From: Maritalea sp051251695
GTDB taxonomy: Bacteria > Pseudomonadota > Alphaproteobacteria > Rhizobiales > Devosiaceae
Assembly: GCF_051251695.1 (NCBI RefSeq)
Contig: NZ_JBPOEU010000006.1
Location: 96,848 to 160,847 of the forward strand
Reading direction: 5' to 3'
Length of the DNA: 64,000 nucleotides
The notes beneath the pieces are model-generated. The model searched no databases. It saw nothing but the letters and a program-made list of their open reading frames with translations, and was not told the origin of the DNA. This document shows, one piece after another, positions 8,129 through 17,566 of the stretch (the first letter of the stretch is position 1; every line of letters starts with the position of its first letter). The translations under genes were made by a program, and so were the position numbers.

Positions 8129-10045
8129 ATGACATCACAATTCCGTCTGGACGCCATTTGGCGTGAAACTGACCCCGAAAACGGGTCTATGATCCTAACA
8201 CTAACCAACCTTTCTGATCAGCCCATCAGTGACTTTCGCTTGGCCTATACGTCCCTCTTGCGTGTGTCAGATAAGCTTGTCACCCACGGCGCAAAATTCA
8301 TTCGTCGGTTCGCCAATTTTCATGAGTTTGATCCCGAAGACGGCTTCACCTTAAAAGCTGGCGAAAGCTGGACCTTTGAACTTGAAAAACTCACCCATAT
8401 TCCAAAGCACAGAAATGATGGCCCAAAAAGCGCCTACATAACTCTTAAAGACGGCACACATCACACTGTTTTGACAGGTGATATGGCCCTTGAAGGACGC
8501 GAAAGCAAAACCGCTGGCATTTTGGTGCCAGAGGGTAAATTGGAATTGCCGCTTGCACTAAGCCCTTGGCCAAATAATGTGTCGATTGATCAATTTTCAA
8601 CGCCGCCTGTCGCGTTGGTTTTGACCGATGCGAGGCGCGCCGAGAAGGCAGCCGCCACAACCGTGAACGCGCTAAGTGATCGCTTGTTCACCGATCTCCC
8701 AAATCCGTTTTCGCTAATAGAAGTTGCAGGCGGACGGGCACTTCACCTGTTCAAAGACCTCGCACTAGCTGAAGAAGAATATCGTGTCGAATTTGCCGCT
8801 GATCAGGTCAGCCTACGTTACAGCTCCAATAAAGCTCTGATCAACGGTTTGGTGTCTTTGGCTCAAATCATAAATGGACCAAAAGCCGACGAATCGAAAT
8901 TTAAGTTCCCAGAAATCGGCAAAATCAACGATGCGCCGAGATTTGGTTGGCGCGGTTCGCATTTGGATGTGTCTCGCCAATTCTACCCCTATGAGAGCGT
9001 CAAGCGTTTCATCGACATTCTTGCTTGGAACAAGCTCAACATACTGCATTGGCACCTAAGTGATGACGAAGGTTGGCGTGTCGAAATCAAAGCCTACCCA
9101 GAACTAACCGATGCTGGCGCAAAGCGCGGCGCAAATGAAAAAATGCCCGCACAGCTTGGTTCAGGATTTGAAACCTATGGTGGGTTTTACACTCAAGAGC
9201 AAATCAAAGAGCTAATTGCTCACGGTCAGTCTATCAATGTCGAGATTATGCCAGAACTGGACATTCCCGGCCATAGCACATGCGTTTTGACAGCTTTGCC
9301 CGATTTGATTGACCCGGACGAACCCGAAGAGAACTATCGCTCTGTCCAAGGTTATCCAAACAATGCAATTAATCCCGGAATTCCAGCAACGTACAAGTTC
9401 GTTGAAACCGTAATTGAAGAAGTGGCTGATTTGTTCCCATCAAAATACATCCATGTTGGCGGCGACGAAGTGGATGAAAATTCTTGGATGCAGTCACCGG
9501 CCGCTGAAAAGCTGATGAACGAAGAGCGTCTAAACGGCACGATGCAGGTTCAGGCGCATTTCTTGGGCAAAGTTCAAAAAATGATCAAGAAAAAAGGCAA
9601 GATTGTTGGCGGTTGGGATGAAGTTTCCCACGGCGGCGGCATCGAGAAAGAGGGCGGAACATTGCTCTTTGCTTGGCAAAAACCCGAAGTTGGCATCACA
9701 TTGGCCGAGCAAGGCTATGACGTCGTGATGACGCCAGGGCAAGCCTATTATCTTGATATGGCGCAGTCAGAAGAATGGCAGGAGCCTGGTGCGAGTTGGG
9801 CTGGGACCGCGTCCCCTCAAACGACCTATGAATATGAAGCAGCGGGCGATTTCCCTGAGGAGTTAAAAGACCGTTTGAAAGGCGTTCAGGCTTGTATTTG
9901 GTCAGAGCACCTGATTTCAAAAGAACTGTTCAACCACATGGTTTTCCCTCGGCTGAGTGCGATCGCCGAAGCAGGTTGGACTTTGCCTGAGAACAAAGAT
10001 TGGCTGCGTTTTGCAGCACAATCTCGCTACCTACCACGCCTGTAA
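8129..10045 (+). CDS. Beta-N-acetylhexosaminidase, GH20
   Basis: 638 residues from ATG 8129, behind GAGGAG; the TTG at 8111 is less likely. GH20 enzymes release terminal GlcNAc or GalNAc by substrate-assisted catalysis. Seen: an N-terminal GH20b-like domain, the barrel entry FGWRGSHLDVSRQF, HWHLSDDEGWRVEI near 308-320, the catalytic Asp446-Glu447 pair in HVGGDEVDE, and HSTCVLTALPDL. No signal peptide is visible, so it should work in the cytoplasm on an imported oligosaccharide or glycoconjugate. It lies between an SDR and an M81 gene, linking the cluster to amino sugars. Confidence 0.93.
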   Translation: MTSQFRLDAIWRETDPENGSMILTLTNLSDQPISDFRLAYTSLLRVSDKLVTHGAKFIRRFANFHEFDPEDGFTLKAGESWTFELEKLTHIPKHRNDGPKSAYITLKDGTHHTVLTGDMALEGRESKTAGILVPEGKLELPLALSPWPNNVSIDQFSTPPVALVLTDARRAEKAAATTVNALSDRLFTDLPNPFSLIEVAGGRALHLFKDLALAEEEYRVEFAADQVSLRYSSNKALINGLVSLAQIINGPKADESKFKFPEIGKINDAPRFGWRGSHLDVSRQFYPYESVKRFIDILAWNKLNILHWHLSDDEGWRVEIKAYPELTDAGAKRGANEKMPAQLGSGFETYGGFYTQEQIKELIAHGQSINVEIMPELDIPGHSTCVLTALPDLIDPDEPEENYRSVQGYPNNAINPGIPATYKFVETVIEEVADLFPSKYIHVGGDEVDENSWMQSPAAEKLMNEERLNGTMQVQAHFLGKVQKMIKKKGKIVGGWDEVSHGGGIEKEGGTLLFAWQKPEVGITLAEQGYDVVMTPGQAYYLDMAQSEEWQEPGASWAGTASPQTTYEYEAAGDFPEELKDRLKGVQACIWSEHLISKELFNHMVFPRLSAIAEAGWTLPENKDWLRFAAQSRYLPRL

Positions 10046-10056
10046 GTGGTCTAATC

Positions 10057-11505
10057 ATGCGAATTGCAGTAGGTGGTTTACATACCGAATGCAGCACATA
10101 CACAAGTGTGCTGCAAAGCGTTAATGATTTTAAGGTCCTGCGCGGGCGGGACCTTTTCATCTCCGATTTCTTCAATTTTTTGCCTCAATCGGAAGCAACG
10201 ATTGTGCCGCTCATTCATGCACGGTCAACGCCTGGCGGAGCCGTTTCGCGCGCCACATACGTCCAGTTTAAAACTGAGTTTTTGATGAAGCTAGAATTGG
10301 CGATTTCAGAAGCGCCAATTGACGGTTTGTATCTCGCGATGCACGGGGCCGTGCATGTTGAAGGCATGGTTGATGCCGAAGGAGACTGGATCGAAGCTGC
10401 GCGTAAGCTGGTCGGACCACATTGCCCGATTTCAGTTTCATTTGATCTACATGGCAATCTCAGTCAAAAAATCATTGACCAAATCGATATATTCACCGCC
10501 TTTCGCCATGCGCCTCACATTGACACGCAAGAAACGATGGAACGGGCACTCAATCACCTGATCAATGCGATTGATACGGGAGAGAAGTATTTCACCGGTT
10601 GGGCACCCATTCCAGTTTTGTTGCCCGGCGAACGCACCAGCACCGTTGATGAACCTGCGAAGTCGCTCTATGGCCAATTGTGGGACATCGACAAGGTTGA
10701 TGGCATTTTGGATGCGTCACTAATGGTGGGGTATGTTTGGGCAGATGTTGAACGCGCCAACGCTGCTGCAGTTGTCACCGGCACTGACCGGAAGGCCGTT
10801 GCGCAACAGGTTGAAAACATTGCGCGTAGCTATTTCGATGCGCGGCAGGATTTTAAGTTTGGCCCTATTACCGGTCCCTTGGATGAGATGCTTGAAATTG
10901 CAAAAACGTGTGGCACATCACCCGTCATTTTAACAGATTCTGGCGACAATCCCGGTGGTGGCGGTGTTGGGGATCGGGCATGTGTACTTGCACATTGTGC
11001 GCACAACAACATCAAAGACGCGCTGATCATCGGGATTGCCGACGCACCAGCGGTGCGCCAATGTATTGGGTTGGGTGAGGGCCAATTCACTGACATTTGG
11101 ATTGGCGCAACGCTTGATCCTACACGTTCAAAACCTTGGCACGGCCATGTCAGAATTGAAAAACTGGCGACCGACAATAAGCGCGGCAATCAAATTGCTT
11201 TGCTGAATTGCAACGGGTTGCGGATCGTCATTTCAGATCAGCGCTATACTTTTCACGAACCAGAAAATGTGGAGCCCCTCGGCATAGATTTAGCCAATGA
11301 GAAATTGGTGGTGATCAAGTGCGGTTATATTTCTCCAGCGATGACCAAAATCGCAAATCCAAATCTCATGGCATTGACCGACGGTGCGGTAAATCAGGAT
11401 ATCCCAAGGCTGCAAAATCAAAATAGGCCAAAGCCAAGTTATCCGTTCGAGGAAAGTTTTGACTACACGCCAGTGAGCCATTTTTCTGCGCGTGCGCCAA
11501 AATAG
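10057..11505 (+). CDS. M81 family metallopeptidase (MlrC-type), second copy
   Basis: 482 residues from ATG 10057, 11 bp after the GH20 stop. Same family as the gene at 3896-5383 but clearly divergent. Seen: IAVGGLHTECSTY at the N-terminus, YLAMHGAVHVEG, SFDLHGNLS, FTAFRHAPHIDT and DSGDNPGGGGVGD, with the C-terminal MlrC domain following. Conserved His and Asp residues in these motifs are expected metal ligands. No export signal. It is translationally close to GH20, which makes processing of the amino-sugar product or its peptide/amide part plausible. Confidence 0.9.
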   Translation: MRIAVGGLHTECSTYTSVLQSVNDFKVLRGRDLFISDFFNFLPQSEATIVPLIHARSTPGGAVSRATYVQFKTEFLMKLELAISEAPIDGLYLAMHGAVHVEGMVDAEGDWIEAARKLVGPHCPISVSFDLHGNLSQKIIDQIDIFTAFRHAPHIDTQETMERALNHLINAIDTGEKYFTGWAPIPVLLPGERTSTVDEPAKSLYGQLWDIDKVDGILDASLMVGYVWADVERANAAAVVTGTDRKAVAQQVENIARSYFDARQDFKFGPITGPLDEMLEIAKTCGTSPVILTDSGDNPGGGGVGDRACVLAHCAHNNIKDALIIGIADAPAVRQCIGLGEGQFTDIWIGATLDPTRSKPWHGHVRIEKLATDNKRGNQIALLNCNGLRIVISDQRYTFHEPENVEPLGIDLANEKLVVIKCGYISPAMTKIANPNLMALTDGAVNQDIPRLQNQNRPKPSYPFEESFDYTPVSHFSARAPK

Positions 11506-11606
11506 AACGAGCTAATTGACCCCAACGATGGGGGAGAATATGCTTTCAACATTCCCGCCTATTGCGTCGTATCCTTGCGGCAGGGTACGAGAAAGCTAAT
11601 TCCTCT

Positions 11607-12539
11607 ATGTATTTCGTGATTGACGTTATCGCCCCGGTTTTTGTGATTGTGTTGATCGGTTACATGGCGGTAAAGTTGAATATCTTCCCGAGCGGCGGCA
11701 TCAGCGCTCTGATCGCCTTCACCAACAATTTCGCTGCCCCGATGTTGCTTTTTCGGGCGATGCTCACTTTAGACTTTGCAACTGCACTTGATCCCAAAAT
11801 CATCGCGCCGTTCTATATCGCTGGTATATCAGGATTTGTGCTCGGCATTTTCTTGGCGCGTGTGGTTTTCAAATACCAACCCGGCCAATCGGTGGCTGTG
11901 GGCTTTTCCGCTCTTTTCACCAACACTGTTCTGTTGGGCATTCCGATCATTCAGCGTGCATATGGTGTGGAGGCTTTGCCCACGATATTCCTGATAATTG
12001 GCTTTCACGCCCCAACCATGATGACCATCGGCATGCTCACAATGGAATTGTCGCGCCGCGACGGTCGCCCGTTGACCACCGCGATTTGGGATGCGTTTAA
12101 GCGCATCGTTTCGAACCCATTGCTGATCGGCATCGCTTGCGGCGTAACCTTAAATCTAAGCGGCCTTGCCTTGCCTAAAGTGCTGGATGACGCGACAAAC
12201 ATGATGGTTGCGGCGGTTTTGCCCACCGCGTTGTTTGGTCTTGGCGCCGCTTTGACCCAATATAGCCTCAAAAAGGCCGTGCTGCCGGCTGCCGCAATGT
12301 CCGCTATTAAAACGCTTATGCATCCATTTCTTGCGTGGGTGATCTTGGTGCCAATCCTTAAGGTGCCACATGAGATTTCACGCGCTGTCATATTGTTGGC
12401 GGCCATGCCTTCGGGCATCAACGCCTATATATTTGCCACCTATTACAATCGTGCGTTGGATGTGGCCACCAGCACCGTGCTGCTGTCGACGCTCATTTCT
12501 ATCTTTTCAATTTCATTCTGGCTTTGGTTTTTATCATGA
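11607..12539 (+). CDS. AEC family transporter (auxin efflux carrier type)
   Basis: 310 residues from ATG 11607; TTG 11562 is an alternative. About ten hydrophobic segments in two groups separated by a short charged loop around ELSRRDGRPLTTAIWDAFKR, typical of the AEC/BART transporters that move organic acids such as malate, malonate or auxin-like anions. The stop overlaps the start of the next gene (ATGA at 12536-12539), so it is co-translated with a D-2-hydroxyacid dehydrogenase, which suggests a hydroxy- or keto-acid as cargo. Direction of transport cannot be told. Confidence 0.88.
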   Translation: MYFVIDVIAPVFVIVLIGYMAVKLNIFPSGGISALIAFTNNFAAPMLLFRAMLTLDFATALDPKIIAPFYIAGISGFVLGIFLARVVFKYQPGQSVAVGFSALFTNTVLLGIPIIQRAYGVEALPTIFLIIGFHAPTMMTIGMLTMELSRRDGRPLTTAIWDAFKRIVSNPLLIGIACGVTLNLSGLALPKVLDDATNMMVAAVLPTALFGLGAALTQYSLKKAVLPAAAMSAIKTLMHPFLAWVILVPILKVPHEISRAVILLAAMPSGINAYIFATYYNRALDVATSTVLLSTLISIFSISFWLWFLS

Positions 12540-13465
12540 AAAATATCTTGCTCAACGGCAAAGTACCCAACGATTGTCTTAAACTGCTGGAAGAAAGGTT
12601 TCAGCTTTTCAGGCTATATGAGGCCGATGACAGGGCTGCCTTCTTAGCCGAACACGGGCAAAAAATTGTGGGTATGACGGGAGGCAAAGTTGATGCCAAC
12701 CTGATTGAAAATCTGCCAAACCTGAAGATCATCGCCAATTATGGCGTCGGCTATGACAATGTGGATGTGAAAGCAGCCCATGCGAAAAACATCCACGTCA
12801 CCAACACACCAAATCGGCTTAGCCCTGCCGTTGCCGAATTGACGTTAGGGTTGATGATCTCACTTGCCCGCAATATTCCTGCCTACCATAATTATGTGAA
12901 AGCGGGCCGTTGGGCGCAAGAGGGCAGCGTGCCTCTAACCGCCCAATTGGCAGAAGCTTCGGTTGGCATTTTGGGGTTGGGGCGGATCGGCAAGGAAATT
13001 GCCAAACGTTGTGTCGCATTTGATATGGACGTTTCCTATCATGGTCGTACGCATCAGACAGATCAGCCCTACCGCTATTTCGACAGCCTGATCGAGATGG
13101 CCAAAAATGTCGATTGGTTGGTCATTATCGCGCCCGGCGGAAACGAAACCAATAAGATCATCACGCGAGACGTGTTGGAAGCTTTGGGCGCCAAAGGTTG
13201 TCTGGTCAATATCGCTCGTGGGAACATGGTCGACCAGCAAGCGCTCATCGAACTACTTGCCAACAACGGGCTGCGTGGCGCGGCCCTTGATGTGTTTGAC
13301 GGTGAACCAGAAGTGCCTCAAGCTTTGCGCGATTTGGACAATGTAATCTTGTCGCCTCACAATGGTAGTGCCACCCGCAAAACCCGCGCACAAATGAGTT
13401 CGCAAGTTGTAGAAAATCTTGAAGCGTTTTTTGAACGCGGCGAACTGCTCGACCCGGTGCAATAA
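12536..13465 (+). CDS. D-isomer-specific 2-hydroxyacid dehydrogenase
   Basis: 309 residues. The ATG overlaps the carrier's TGA. NAD(P)-dependent interconversion of 2-oxo and D-2-hydroxy acids in the cytoplasm. Seen: the substrate-loop ANYGVGYDNVDV, the Rossmann motif GLGRIGKEIAKR, NIARGNMVD with the catalytic-site Arg, the Glu in DVFDGEPEVP and the His in LSPHNGSAT. These match glyoxylate/hydroxypyruvate reductase-like members. Hydroxypyruvate or pyruvate could arise from the D-serine/threonine chemistry suggested by the neighbouring leftward operon. Confidence 0.92.
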   Translation: MKNILLNGKVPNDCLKLLEERFQLFRLYEADDRAAFLAEHGQKIVGMTGGKVDANLIENLPNLKIIANYGVGYDNVDVKAAHAKNIHVTNTPNRLSPAVAELTLGLMISLARNIPAYHNYVKAGRWAQEGSVPLTAQLAEASVGILGLGRIGKEIAKRCVAFDMDVSYHGRTHQTDQPYRYFDSLIEMAKNVDWLVIIAPGGNETNKIITRDVLEALGAKGCLVNIARGNMVDQQALIELLANNGLRGAALDVFDGEPEVPQALRDLDNVILSPHNGSATRKTRAQMSSQVVENLEAFFERGELLDPVQ

Positions 13466-13472
13466 AATATCG

Positions 13473-13503
13473 CAAAAAAAAGGCCCCGCACAAAGGCGGG
13501 GCA
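13473..13503 (-). terminator. Rho-independent terminator of the leftward M20 gene
   Basis: Stem GCCCCGC (13483-13489) / GCGGGGC (13496-13502) next to a nine-A run at 13473-13481, which reads as a U-tract on the leftward transcript. It therefore ends the amidohydrolase gene finishing at 13541. The rightward dehydrogenase gene ends just before it and has no T-tract of its own. Confidence 0.85.
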
Positions 13504-13540
13504 AGTGACCGTATATAGGTCAGGAAATTCGATTCTTAGA

Positions 13541-14710
13541 TTAGCTCGCAGGCATGGCCGTTTCGACCAATTGTGCCCAATATGACGAGCCGTATGGAAT
13601 AACATCGTCGTTAAAGTCATAAGTGTCTTGATGCAATCCGGCGGTGTCACCATTGCCAATCATAATGAAAGCACCCGGGCGCGCGTTTGCCATGAACGAA
13701 AAGTCTTCGCCGCCCATTGTTGGCGCAACATTTGTTTCAACACGATCTTCACCAACCAAGTTTTGCGCAATGCCTGCAGCAAAGGCTGTTTGTTTTGGCG
13801 CATTCATGGTCACCGGATAGCCATCGTGATAATTAACTTTCGCCGATCCACCAAAACTTGCCGCAATGCTTTCCGCCGTTGAAATCAAACGTGACTTCAC
13901 AAGTTGGCGAACATCAGGATCAAGCGCGCGCACCGTACCGCAAATTTCAACATTCATCGGAATAATATTGAACGCTGAGCCGCCATTGATCTTAGTGGTT
14001 GAAAGCACCGCCGATTGGATCGGGTCAACATTTCGCGCAACAATGGTTTGGAACGCGGTGATGATATGGGCAGAAATTACAATTGGGTCAACTGAAAGAT
14101 GAGGCATCGCTGCGTGTGAATCAACGCCCGTTACCGTCACTGTCCATTGGTCTGCCGCCGCCATAATGCCGCCTTCACGAATAGCAAACTGGCCAACGGG
14201 AATGCCGGGGAAATTGTGCATACCGAACACTTCTTCAATGCCGAAACGTTCCATCATCCCATCGTCAACCATGGCTTTGCCGCCTGCGCCGCCTTCTTCG
14301 GCTGGCTGGAAGATAACAGCCACGGTGCCATCAAAATTGCGCGTTTCAGCCAAATACTTTGCCGCGCCCAACAACATGGCTGTGTGGCCGTCGTGGCCAC
14401 AAGCATGCATTGCGCCTGCAGTCTTTGAAGCGTGGGGCAGGTCGGTTTTTTCCAAAATCGGCAATGCATCCATATCGGCGCGTAGCCCAATAACACGTCC
14501 AGAACCGGTATTGTTGCCTTTGATAATGCCGACCACACCAGTTTGGCCGATGCCGGGAACAACTTCGTCACAACCAAAGCTTTTCAAAAGTTCTTCAACT
14601 TTGCCCGCTGTGCGGTGAACTTCATAAAGAATTTCTGGGTTCTCGTGCAGATCGCGCCGCCACGCTGTAATCTCGTCATGAAATTCGGCAATACGGTTGA
14701 TAATTGGCAC
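13541..14710 (-). CDS. M20 family amidohydrolase (hippurate hydrolase-like)
   Basis: 389 residues from GTG 14710 with GGGAG upstream. M20D-type metal-dependent amidohydrolases remove N-acyl groups from amino acids or open small amides. Seen: WRRDLHENPEI, the metal-site stretch MHACGHDGHTAMLLG, the general-base region PAEEGGAGGKAMV, MHNFPGIPVG and the dimerisation domain with VDSHAAMPH. Cytoplasmic. It converges on the M81/GH20 operon and could hydrolyse an N-acyl amino-acid product of that pathway; it could equally be an independent gene. Confidence 0.92.
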   Translation of the reverse strand: MPIINRIAEFHDEITAWRRDLHENPEILYEVHRTAGKVEELLKSFGCDEVVPGIGQTGVVGIIKGNNTGSGRVIGLRADMDALPILEKTDLPHASKTAGAMHACGHDGHTAMLLGAAKYLAETRNFDGTVAVIFQPAEEGGAGGKAMVDDGMMERFGIEEVFGMHNFPGIPVGQFAIREGGIMAAADQWTVTVTGVDSHAAMPHLSVDPIVISAHIITAFQTIVARNVDPIQSAVLSTTKINGGSAFNIIPMNVEICGTVRALDPDVRQLVKSRLISTAESIAASFGGSAKVNYHDGYPVTMNAPKQTAFAAGIAQNLVGEDRVETNVAPTMGGEDFSFMANARPGAFIMIGNGDTAGLHQDTYDFNDDVIPYGSSYWAQLVETAMPAS

Positions 14711-14835
14711 AATATTCTCCCTGAATTATTATTATGGTTTGTGATCGGTTTGGCTCGGTCATCAAAAATGGTTGGACCATTATTGTGCACCATCTAAATT
14801 CTCTTGGAAAGAGAAAATGTCTGACAATAGACGAC

Positions 14836-15669
14836 TTAGTCTAGCTCAATTGTCCGCTTCACCCCATTTGCCAGTGTTACAATCAGTTGTGGGGTAGGAC
14901 CGGAAACGCGTAAATCAAAATCCCCATCAACCGGACCGCCAGCTTCCCAGCTTTTGAGCACAGTTGATTTAGGTGACAAAGTGAGGGCAACAATTGAACG
15001 TCGGTCGCCGCTTGGGATAATCAAATCATCAACACCATCCTTGTTGACGTCATATATTGCGCTCATCAATTGATTGCGCGAACCGTTTCGGTGGTTGGAA
15101 AAACCCGGCATGGCAGCAACTTGCTTCAAGCCGTTTGAAGTCAACCGCCAAAACTCTAGCCGTTTCGTCAAGTGAGGTTTTTGCACCAAGGCAATTTCCA
15201 ACTGCCCGTCGCCATCAAAGTCTGCAATTCCCGCAGGGTTCAACCAACGAAAGGCAAGTCCTATATGTGGCGTTTGGGCTTTTAGTTTAACACCATTTGC
15301 GTCTGCGCTAAAAACCGCAAGAGCCGCCCCTTTTCTGCTGGAGCTCATCACCACAACAATTTCATCGGTCCCATCTTGATCAAGATCCGCCAACCGAAGA
15401 TGCCTGTCCTCAAACACCAGATCCGTCGGTAAATCGTATTGATGTTTTTGTCCGCCCTTCAATTCAACAACAATGCTTGATGCTTCAAACCGGTTACCCA
15501 AAACAAAATGTTGGTAGCGGGTGGTGGGGTTGGCGAGCCATGCTTTGGCAATTTGTTTTTCACCCTTTGCCACAAAACTATTTTGCAACGGCGCGGGAGA
15601 CTGGGCGAGGGACGCGCTGACGTGAAAAACCGCTAAAAACAAAATCGCGATGAGCTTTAGATGAAACAT
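14836..15669 (-). CDS. Secreted FG-GAP/VCBS-repeat protein
   Basis: 277 residues with a clear signal peptide (hydrophobic core LIAILFLAVFHVSASLA, cleavage likely after LAQ). The mature part has three calcium-binding beta-propeller-like repeats: LADLDQDGTDEIVVV, IADFDGDGQLEIALV and YDVNKDGVDDLIIPSGD, with Asp-rich loops of the DxDxDG type. Stand-alone proteins of this kind are periplasmic or surface proteins of unknown function. It has no evident operon partner; upstream lies a divergent aminotransferase. Confidence 0.8.
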   Translation of the reverse strand: MFHLKLIAILFLAVFHVSASLAQSPAPLQNSFVAKGEKQIAKAWLANPTTRYQHFVLGNRFEASSIVVELKGGQKHQYDLPTDLVFEDRHLRLADLDQDGTDEIVVVMSSSRKGAALAVFSADANGVKLKAQTPHIGLAFRWLNPAGIADFDGDGQLEIALVQKPHLTKRLEFWRLTSNGLKQVAAMPGFSNHRNGSRNQLMSAIYDVNKDGVDDLIIPSGDRRSIVALTLSPKSTVLKSWEAGGPVDGDFDLRVSGPTPQLIVTLANGVKRTIELD

Positions 15670-15817
15670 GTGGTGGATTTCCTGATCAATTGGTCGAACA
15701 TTTCCAGTCTTTATTGAACTAAAATCGCATGCAAATCACTTGCTTGTTACAGATGCGCTGGTTAACACCAATGTTGTGCTAATCTTGGCACAACTTCTTA
15801 AAACTCGGAATTAGGTC

Positions 15818-17005
15818 ATGTTTGAAAAACTATCACCCGCACCTGAAGATAAAATCATCGCGCTGATCGCAGAATTTGCAGCAGACGAGCGCGACAATAA
15901 GATCGATCTTGGCGTCGGCGTTTATAAAGACGCAACCGGCAACACGCCGATCATGACAGCAGTGCAAAAGGCGGAAGCCAAACGGGTGAAAGACCAAACG
16001 ACCAAGACCTATGTTGGCATGGCCGGCAATGTTGGTTTTAACGAAGCGATGGTTGATTTGCTGTTAGGTGACAGTATTTCACGGGACCGCGTACGTGCGG
16101 CTCAAGCGCCCGGTGGCACCGGCGCGTTGCGTCTAATCGCTGACTTGCTCAACATCGCTAAACCCGGCGCAACCGTTTACATTTCAGACCCAACTTGGCC
16201 AAACCATATTCCTTTAATGGAAGCGGCTGGTCTTAAAACAGCAAGCTACCCCTATTTTGATGCTGAAAAGCGCAATGTTCGTTTTGACGATATGTGCGCT
16301 GCGGTCAAAAACATGACCAGCGACGACATCCTGTTGCTCCATGGCTGTTGCCATAATCCAACAGGCGCAAACCTAACCAACGATCAGTGGGATATCTTGA
16401 CGGATATCATCCAAAAGGCTGGCGTTTTTGTGCTTGTCGATATCGCTTATCTCGGGTTTGGCGACGGGCTTGAAGAAGACGCATATGGCTTGCGCAAACT
16501 AACAGCGATATTACCTGAAATGGCAGTCGCGGCTTCTTGCTCGAAGAACTTTGGCCTTTATCGCGAACGCGTTGGTTGTGCGATGATCATCGGACGCGAT
16601 GAACAAACAGCAAAAATTACATTTTCCCAACTGTTGGGCGCGGCCCGTGCAAACTACTCCATGCCACCAGATCATGGCGCTGAAATCGTTCGCATCATTT
16701 TGAACGACAAATCCTTACGCGCAGAATGGGAAGCTGAACTAACCGACGTGCGCAACCACATGGTGACCATTCGCGAAAACCTGGCGGAAGCCATGCGTAA
16801 ACGTTCAAACAGTGCTGATTATGATTTCATCGCTCAGCACCGCGGTATGTTCTCGCTTATTGGTATTTCACCTGAACAAGTTGCCAAACTGAAAAAAGAC
16901 CATGGTGTTTATATGGTTGGCAATTCACGCATGAATATTGCTGGTTTGGGTGTTGATAAAATCGACATCTTCGCCGACGCTTTGGCAGAACTTGCTCGCG
17001 ACTAA
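15818..17005 (+). CDS. Aromatic amino acid aminotransferase (AspC/TyrB family)
   Basis: 395 residues. Class I PLP aminotransferase that swaps amino groups between aspartate or aromatic amino acids and 2-oxoglutarate. Seen: the N-terminal DNKIDLGVGVYKD, the cofactor-site GGTGALRL, HGCCHNPTGANL, and the PLP lysine in SCSKNFGLYRERVG. The C-terminal MFSLIGI stretch and the Arg in NSRMNIAGL bind substrate carboxylates. It stands alone and ends in a strong terminator. Aspartate versus aromatic preference cannot be resolved here. Confidence 0.93.
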   Translation: MFEKLSPAPEDKIIALIAEFAADERDNKIDLGVGVYKDATGNTPIMTAVQKAEAKRVKDQTTKTYVGMAGNVGFNEAMVDLLLGDSISRDRVRAAQAPGGTGALRLIADLLNIAKPGATVYISDPTWPNHIPLMEAAGLKTASYPYFDAEKRNVRFDDMCAAVKNMTSDDILLLHGCCHNPTGANLTNDQWDILTDIIQKAGVFVLVDIAYLGFGDGLEEDAYGLRKLTAILPEMAVAASCSKNFGLYRERVGCAMIIGRDEQTAKITFSQLLGAARANYSMPPDHGAEIVRIILNDKSLRAEWEAELTDVRNHMVTIRENLAEAMRKRSNSADYDFIAQHRGMFSLIGISPEQVAKLKKDHGVYMVGNSRMNIAGLGVDKIDIFADALAELARD

Positions 17006-17030
17006 GCGAAACTAAATTACACGAAATTTG

Positions 17031-17053
17031 CGGGGCCTTCGGGCCCCGTTTTA
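17031..17053 (+). terminator. Rho-independent terminator with TTCG loop
   Basis: CGGGGCC (17031-17037), loop TTCG, GGCCCCG (17042-17048), then TTTTAG. It closes the aminotransferase gene and may also serve the leftward gene ending at 17051, which overlaps its tail. Confidence 0.88.
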
Positions 17054-17566
17054 GTTTGCAAGACTTTGCGCAAACGCATTTAGCTCGCGTGGCGAGCGGA
17101 TATGAATAATCCGCTTAGTCGAGGCGTGTTTTTGAATTTCGCTGATGAGCTTGGGTCGCATTTCTTTATGTAGTTCCCACATCATGGCAAACAATTTAAA
17201 CGTTACCGGCAACATGGGGCAGCCATCTGGCCCGTCGGCTCGACCAACAAATATCGACTTGATCTGCCGTTTAGTTGCCCACCAATAATGCACCCAAATC
17301 GGATGGTCGATTAACACAATTGTATCTGCTGCATCTAAACGCTCGACTACTGTTGCCCATGGCCCATAGCCGTCAAGCAACCACCGCTCAGAACTTATAA
17401 TCTCTTGATGCTGGGCATTAAACTCTTGGGCTGGTGTTGGCACCCATCCCGGTTGCCATTGTAATTTATCGACGGAATAAAAGGGCAGGTGATGTGCTTT
17501 TGCGATCGCTTGGCAGATTGTCGATTTGCCGCCACCTGCATTGCCGATTACGCTAACTTTTGTCAT
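17051..17566 (-). CDS. P-loop nucleotide kinase-like protein (FlaR/adenylate kinase-related)
   Basis: 171 residues. Walker A GNAGGGKST lies near the N-terminus (residues 8-16), then LPFYSVDKLQWQPGW, WLLDGYGPWATVVERL, DTIVLIDHPIW and a basic stretch KRQIKS, a pattern seen in the adenylate-kinase-like proteins annotated as DNA topology modulation protein FlaR. Real activity is probably a small-molecule phosphotransfer, substrate unknown. It starts inside the stop of the MarR gene (4-bp overlap), so the two are translated together. Confidence 0.82.
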   Translation of the reverse strand: MTKVSVIGNAGGGKSTICQAIAKAHHLPFYSVDKLQWQPGWVPTPAQEFNAQHQEIISSERWLLDGYGPWATVVERLDAADTIVLIDHPIWVHYWWATKRQIKSIFVGRADGPDGCPMLPVTFKLFAMMWELHKEMRPKLISEIQKHASTKRIIHIRSPRELNAFAQSLAN

